NCBI GenBank assembly: GCA_019722365.1
Contig: JADFUC010001001.1
Coordinates: forward strand, 62,001-126,000
Reading direction: 5' to 3'
Source: Lithospermum erythrorhizon
Lineage: Eukaryota > Streptophyta > Magnoliopsida > Boraginales > Boraginaceae
Length of the DNA: 64,000 nt
Position numbers and translations under genes: made by a program. The notes beneath the pieces are model-generated. The model was not told the origin of the DNA. It saw only the letters and a list, made by a program, of their open reading frames with translations, and did no database searches. Numbering within the stretch: position 1 is the stretch's first letter; each line of letters starts with the position of its first letter. Below, in pieces: positions 58,738 through 64,000 of the stretch.

Positions 58738-59020
58738 AAGCCTCGATTGAAACCACTATTAAAACCCCAATTTGAAATCATAATCGAAACCACAATTAAA
58801 ATCGCCCAATTTTAAGCCTAATCGAAACCACTAATTATAAGTTAAATCGGTTTGAGCCTAATCAAAACCTAATTAAAACCCAGCATTCGAGCCTTAATCG
58901 AAAGTCAAAACCCTAATTAAAATCCTCAAATTCAAACCTTAATCGAAAGTCAAAACCCTAATTAAAACCCTCAATTTGAAATCATAATTGAGTTTAAAAC
59001 CCTTCAATTCAAACCCTCTA
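58738..59020. repeat. AACCCTAATTAAAA-type minisatellite in hAT
   Basis: About seven imperfect ~38-42 bp units with cores AATCGAAA, CAAAACCCTAATTAAAACCC and TCAATTTGAAAT. It sits upstream of the transposase N-terminus, in the element's 5' region. Confidence 0.65.
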
Positions 59021-59621
59021 TCTAAAATAAAAATCAAAATAAAGACTCAAATGAAAATCCCAAACCAAACTTAATCAAAACCCTAAATTAAAACATGCAA
59101 CAAATGAACAAATCAAAAAATTAAAAGTCCAAGTCAAGCTTTTGTCGAAAAAAATCAAACATGCAACAACTGGACAAATAACAAATTAAATAATAACAAG
59201 TAAAACAAATTAACGGTTGAAGAATATGAAGGCATTCGTGTTTTAGAAACCCAACTCGAAATCAGATTAAAGAATCCAGCTTTCAAAATATCGAATGAAA
59301 AATCGGTTCAAATACTCGATTACAAACAAGTTAAACAATAATCGAAACCCCAAATAAAAATGATTGATGATTGATGAGTGAAGTGAGAAATTAGAATCGA
59401 AACCCTAAAAACTCAAAGAGGCGGAGTTGGAGATGAAGTGAGAATTTTTACCCTAAACCACAAATCAGTCGCTTTTATACCCCTTTCATTTCTAGTTTTT
59501 ACGGGTGTCGATTAGGATTTAAAAAGGTATTGGTCCCGGACGATACATAACCGAGGTGGGTTAATGAAGAATTTCGGATCGGATCACCATTCTCCGGCCC
59601 ACCAACCGTCCTAATAACTAC

Positions 59622-62600
59622 GTTCCAGAAAAGTAGGAAGCGTAGGTCGGTAAGTACACATGTATTATTCAAATGAATAGAAATATAGGTCCATTTTCTC
59701 CACAAGAACGAGAGGAAAGGTTATTAGAATGGATAAAATGTATGGATGAGAACAAGACGACTTTTCTTTGCATTTTGCATGTACAACTTTAAATGGCTTA
59801 AAGAATTTGGTTTTCGTAGTCCTATTTGTTGCCATGCATTATTATATGAGCCGCAATTAATCAATTTTGTAAAGATAAAAACAACATATCCAGATTGGTC
59901 TATGAAGCACCTGGTCGTGGACCACTCCACATCGAAATGTAAAATGATATTTAATATGTTCAAAGAATTTTAATTTGGTGCATGTATCTGCTCAAATATC
60001 ATCTTATAGGAATTGACATCTTTGTTTGGAGTATGTGAAAGATATTCTTGGATATAACAAAGAGATTCATTTATTTTGGATAAACACGATATTAATTATA
60101 TGTCTAATTGAGCTTATTAAGACTGTTTATTCTTATTATTTGAGATGATTATTCAAATAAAAATCAAGAAAGTAGTCTTAATAAGGAATACTCCTAAAGG
60201 TGATAATAAGATTTTTTATTTATAGTGTTAAGAGTCTATGGAGTTCATACGTGAATCGGTGGTTAGATGAATAATGTTAGAGATGATATAAATGTCTAAA
60301 TATATGTTTTGGCATGTTAATGTGAGATATATAAATGAAATCGTTTAATATATAACTTTTCTTTAATTATCTTGAGAACAAGCTTACCTTATATATGATC
60401 GGGCAAAGATGCTAACATCCATCTAAAATTTCAAGATCAGTATATCATTAAATTAATAAAATAAAAAAAAAATAGCTACATAAATGTATAATTTATAAAT
60501 GTTGCATACTCCATGTAGTTCTATAAAAAGCAAATGAAAATGAAATCTCTTATAACGTGGCCACAAATAACTCATTGATGCTGTTGGGTTGCGCCCGAAG
60601 AATTATTGTGGAAGAATACACCACTAGCTTTGTGTAGATCATGTAATAGTCAAACTCAATTTCAGTACTTATCCAAACCTGATTAATCTTCAAATATGCA
60701 TTCAATTAGTACTATTATGTATGTATATATGTATGTCTTTGTCTTCATGCCAAACGATCCAATAATTCCATCTTTTTGTGTGTTGACTGGAACTTGTTTG
60801 TGTAAAGATTTCATTGTGGAAAATAATTGATGACTTCTTTTGAATGGAATTCTATGTTCTTTCTGTGAGATATTTTCAGTTTGTCAATTATCAATACATA
60901 TATTTTGTTGGATTTTTATTAGATGCTAAAACTTTATTGAAAACATGAAACGTACATGTCCTCGAGGCATATCTCGAAATGATAAAGAAAAGTTTATTAC
61001 AAGATGTTGTGATTTAAAATTTTAATTTAATAAATTTAAATGTCGATAAATAGCAGCAGTAAATGTGGAAAATAAACGTAGCGAATTTTTATATAGATTA
61101 CTCGATGTAAAGGTGCGTCGTGTTGGTCTTGCGAGAATCGCAAAAACTAGCCAGGAAGATAGATTCTGATAACTTATCAGTATATTTCAATTGAGTATCT
61201 TTATAGTACGGTATTACCATTCATGGCCACTCATGATATTATTGATGATGATTCAATATGCCGAGAAATTATTTAGGATGATTATTTTGTGATCACCAAC
61301 GTATAGAAAGCCTCATATATATATAGGAAAATTTAGCACAACGACTCAAAATAGGCAACAAATGAAGTCGAAACCATTATCAATGTCGCCTTAGCGGCGT
61401 CACCCGTCGAGACGCAGTGCCGATGAGCCGATCGCCCTACATTGAGCTCCGAATAGCTCCATACAGAATAATGGTCTCATCTCGAGGCATGGGGCCCTTC
61501 GCCGAGACTCTGGTCACCGTGCCTACAAATGACAACTGACTCCGCGGTGAAAAAATGTCTTGACCTCAGCCTTGAAGATGATTACCTTTACACTACAAAC
61601 ATATGCAAATGTAATAACGACATTGCAAATCTAAAGCTAACAGCACGACCACCTAGTTAGGAAGCTCCCATGGTGGCAGTTATAGTGAACTTCGGGGAAA
61701 TGGTGCAACTAATTTTGCGAGGAAACGTTGAATTGGTCCACAGTGATTCGTGGATCTTTTTAATGCAGTCTGCAGATTTACTTAGACATTTTAGAAAGAA
61801 TCTTGCAAATACCGAACATGTCTTGATAATAATCTGTGTGTGCTAGTTATATTGTCAAGGCCATTCAAATTTGTTATATGAAAGTCTAGTTATATGTTCA
61901 AGCCATCAAAATTGTTAACCTAGAGAGTGGAATAATGATCTGTGTGTGCTCTGTATCTTTTCAGCTATCACCCCTCCTCTCTCTGGCACTCTATGTGATG
62001 GTGGAGATTGTTTTGCCTAACTCCTAAAGTTATATAAGGTTCACAAGGCTTCAAAGTATATTTTCATTATTAGTCATGATTAATTTTTCACTGTTGGAAT
62101 GACCATCATCTGAATAAGTAATTTATACGGAGTAATGAGTATATGACTAATGAGCGTGTGTAATGTTAGATCGAGTAACAAGAACATTACTTTTTTGGTA
62201 TTGCTTGACATCATTTGATGATTAACATGATCACTAGGCAAAATTATGCTCTCTTACAAGAACTACAACTCTAATCCATCCTCAATTCATTACATCCTAA
62301 AGTAATCAGAAACCATATCTATTGTCTCCAAGAACTCGAGCAACAATTTCTGAAGAAAGTGTAACCAACAGGAGAAAAATTGTAACCTCACTTTTAGCCA
62401 CTTCCATATATTGCATATTTGCATTAGGCCTAATAATGCATCACAAATGGCTCTGGCTGAAAATTGGGGGGTTCGTTCGTTTATAAACGAAGAGCATTTT
62501 GAACCAGATTTGTCATTCAGCTTCAAGAATCCGATGAGCAGCTGAAGGGCTCCATAGCCTCAAGGAAATGTTGGATACAATGTCAAGGAGGTATGTCTTG

Positions 62601-63186
62601 TTTTATATGTACCTTAAAGCCGCAAATCAATCTTAGGATATGAAAAACGCCCTTCCAGTGGTACCTAAGAGCCTTTGGAAGTCATATGTTGATACCGCTA
62701 ATGAATTGGTCGACAACATGACCATACTTGATACTACATACTAATGCTAGAATAATCTAATGATAGTATTAAGTATTAACTGGCATGATTGTAATGTTTT
62801 TCTTGTATCAGTTTGATCATTACATCAGTATGCCAAAGCTTTTCGAGTCATATATATACTGCCAGACCTTGAAATCAATCAACCGTCTTGTTGCAATTCT
62901 TGCACATGCTACATAAAGATAATATAATCTGTATGTTCTTGGCACATTACTGATATTGGCACATTAGTAATTACGTAGTATCTGAGGATCCTATGATTTT
63001 GAACCATATTTATACAACAATAATAAGATATACACTCGTGAATTGGATAAATTACTCAGAAATTTTCAACAATTCTTACACACAGAGTCACAGACTGATG
63101 CAGACTATAAAATGTCCTGATTAACAATGCCAGGACAGGACAACAACATTCAAGAAACCGCGGTGTTTTGACTGGAATAACAACAA
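59622..63186. other. Intergenic, small unassigned ORFs only
   Basis: 3.5 kb with no recognised gene. A 58-codon plus frame at 61670-61846 starts in good context (CCCATGG) and reads like ordinary protein (LRGNVELVHSDSWIFLMQSA). A 78-codon minus frame at 62526-62290 is Leu/Phe-rich. A GC-rich patch (about 61380-61560) stands out. A ~30-codon frame near 59860-59930 (LVYEAPGRGPLHIEM) ends abruptly. None shows a domain I can name, so I do not call genes here. Confidence 0.35.
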
Positions 63187-63946
63187 TCAGTGGTTCCTGG
63201 ATAAGGCTACACTCGAAAGAATAATTAACATAACAAAACCAACCATCGCGATAAATGAGCCGATGAGAGATCCTGAAACGCTCTGGCAAAATTCCGTGTA
63301 TTGTTGGCAAACACTGAACCAGTTAGCTGCAGAGTTCCCATTATGTGCTAAGTATACCATTGCTGCAGCCGCAGAAGCTCCAGCAGTGAGCAAAGCCAGT
63401 ATTATCTTCAAAACAATTACAAAAAACTAGTTAGTACCATAATCCAACTAGCCACAAAAGTAAACAATTGTGGCAACTACATTGTTTCAAGAAAACGTGA
63501 ATTACCGTGTCCAAAAAGACCAGCATTACCCTACTCTTCCCCGATGCACGCCTCCTGACAACGTGCAAAACTGATACAGGAAGAGACAGGGCTAGATATC
63601 CGCAAACGATGGAATTCACAATGATAAAGAGCCTACATTGCAACGATAACAAGAATCAATATGTATTAGACAGAAACAACTAATGATCATGCTAAAAATC
63701 GAAAACTGACTCAAAACAAACTTACTGGAATTCACCAAAGTCGTCATATTGAGCATCAAACCGGAAGAATTGAGTCGAAAAGGGAAGCACTTGCTCGGCT
63801 TGACCCATCCCCACTGCACTTCCAACTGTTCCAGCAATTGCAAGAAGCCTCAAAACAAGGTCAAATACTGCAAGTCCTCTTGTTTTTTTGGGGTGTAACA
63901 TGGCCTTGGATGCTTCTCCTGCTTCAACTAGTCCTGCCTTCATCAT
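63187..63946 (-). CDS. Casparian strip membrane protein (CASP family)
   Basis: Four-transmembrane MARVEL-like protein. CASPs polymerise in the endodermal plasma membrane and guide local lignin deposition for the Casparian strip. Minus-strand exons 63946-63726, 63632-63506 and 63405-63187 encode 188 residues. Domains in order: short cytosolic N-terminus; TM1 [16 protein letters not shown]; first outer loop [11 protein letters not shown]...YDDFGEF, matching the CASP-specific loop signature (LPFFTQF...YDDLP.F) as I remember AtCASP1; TM2 [19 protein letters not shown]; basic inner loop [11 protein letters not shown]3 with [18 protein letters not shown]; second outer loop with two Cys ([14 protein letters not shown]); TM4 [15 protein letters not shown]; tail SRNH. 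Splice sites are GT-AG and in phase (phase 2 then 0). A second Met follows the first directly. The promoter lies beyond the window. Confidence 0.94.
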
Positions 63947-64000
63947 TTTTGTTCTATTAAATCAAATGCTCCTTAGACTTGAATGATATTTGTTCTTGTT

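Larger units (their letters stand above)
54545..59621 (-). mobile_element. hAT transposon with 8-bp target duplication
   Basis: ATAACTAC occurs exactly at 54545-54552 and 59614-59621. The element between (54553-59613, 5061 bp) begins TAGGCCTGTTGTCGG and ends CCAACCGTCCTA, whose complement TAGGACGGTTGG matches the left end imperfectly. Eight-base target duplications are the hAT hallmark. Minus-strand transposase remnants lie inside: BED-finger region, catalytic-domain segments and C-terminal dimerisation domain. A copia-like LTR (about 56544-57612) is nested within, and subterminal GGTTCGG/CCGAAACCGGACCG motifs lie near the left end. Many stops and frameshifts: inactive. Confidence 0.85.

Noticed and set aside
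59505..59530. TACGGGTGTCGATTAGG as the right end of the hAT element
   Set aside because: It is in direct orientation rather than inverted, and the exact ATAACTAC duplication places the end at 59613.

Overview
This is plant nuclear DNA: AT-rich, repeat-laden, with long intron-split genes. Three plant genes are readable end to end: APC2 (cullin-like subunit of the anaphase-promoting complex, + strand, 12234-20977, 16 exons), a NAC transcription factor of the NAP/senescence clade (+ strand, 51422-52542, 3 exons) and a CASP membrane protein (- strand, 63187-63946, 3 exons). They belong to unrelated pathways (cell-cycle proteolysis, senescence/ABA transcription, endodermal Casparian strip) and form no cluster. 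Their proteins and intron layout fit a core eudicot. Scattered TACGGAGTA-type motifs recall Caryophyllales, but that is only a weak hint.

The rest is mostly transposable elements at different stages of decay. Left part (1-11.8 kb): a copia-like LTR fragment at the window edge, a gypsy-type LTR with polypurine tract (4365-5208), a CGGTTCGG-rich tract with (TA)n, an (AAT)n-bearing dispersed repeat, and several ORFs I do not recognise. The APC2 locus has telo-box repeats upstream, tandem copies of its exon 1 end inside intron 1, a GC-AG intron, and an apparent 1-nt frameshift at the exon 8/9 junction. Middle part (22-34 kb): a long-monomer (~0.95 kb) tandem repeat, a 2.4 kb probable solo LTR with matching flanks, related decayed LTR sequence with dyad-bearing subrepeats, and a second copy of the (AAT)n repeat. 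From 34.3 to 43.2 kb lies one decayed Ty3/gypsy element on the minus strand, with RT and integrase remnants and an opposite-strand ORF between integrase and the 3' LTR; this is the layout known from the Tat lineage.

Right part: a 184-188 bp tandem duplication, a small non-autonomous hAT-like element, a tRNA-derived SINE with an exact 18-bp target-site duplication, a GC-richer decayed retroelement zone (46.5-48.8 kb), an AT-rich tract, the NAC gene, a tandem TRIM array with three LTRs, and a 5.06 kb hAT transposon bounded by a perfect 8-bp target duplication with a copia-like LTR nested in it. About 3.5 kb without a recognisable gene then leads to the CASP gene.

I found no CRISPR array, rRNA gene or confident tRNA gene. 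The window shows no coherent new multi-gene system. The most notable signals are the rearrangements inside APC2, the triple-LTR TRIM array, the antisense ORF of the gypsy element and the structured subrepeats.
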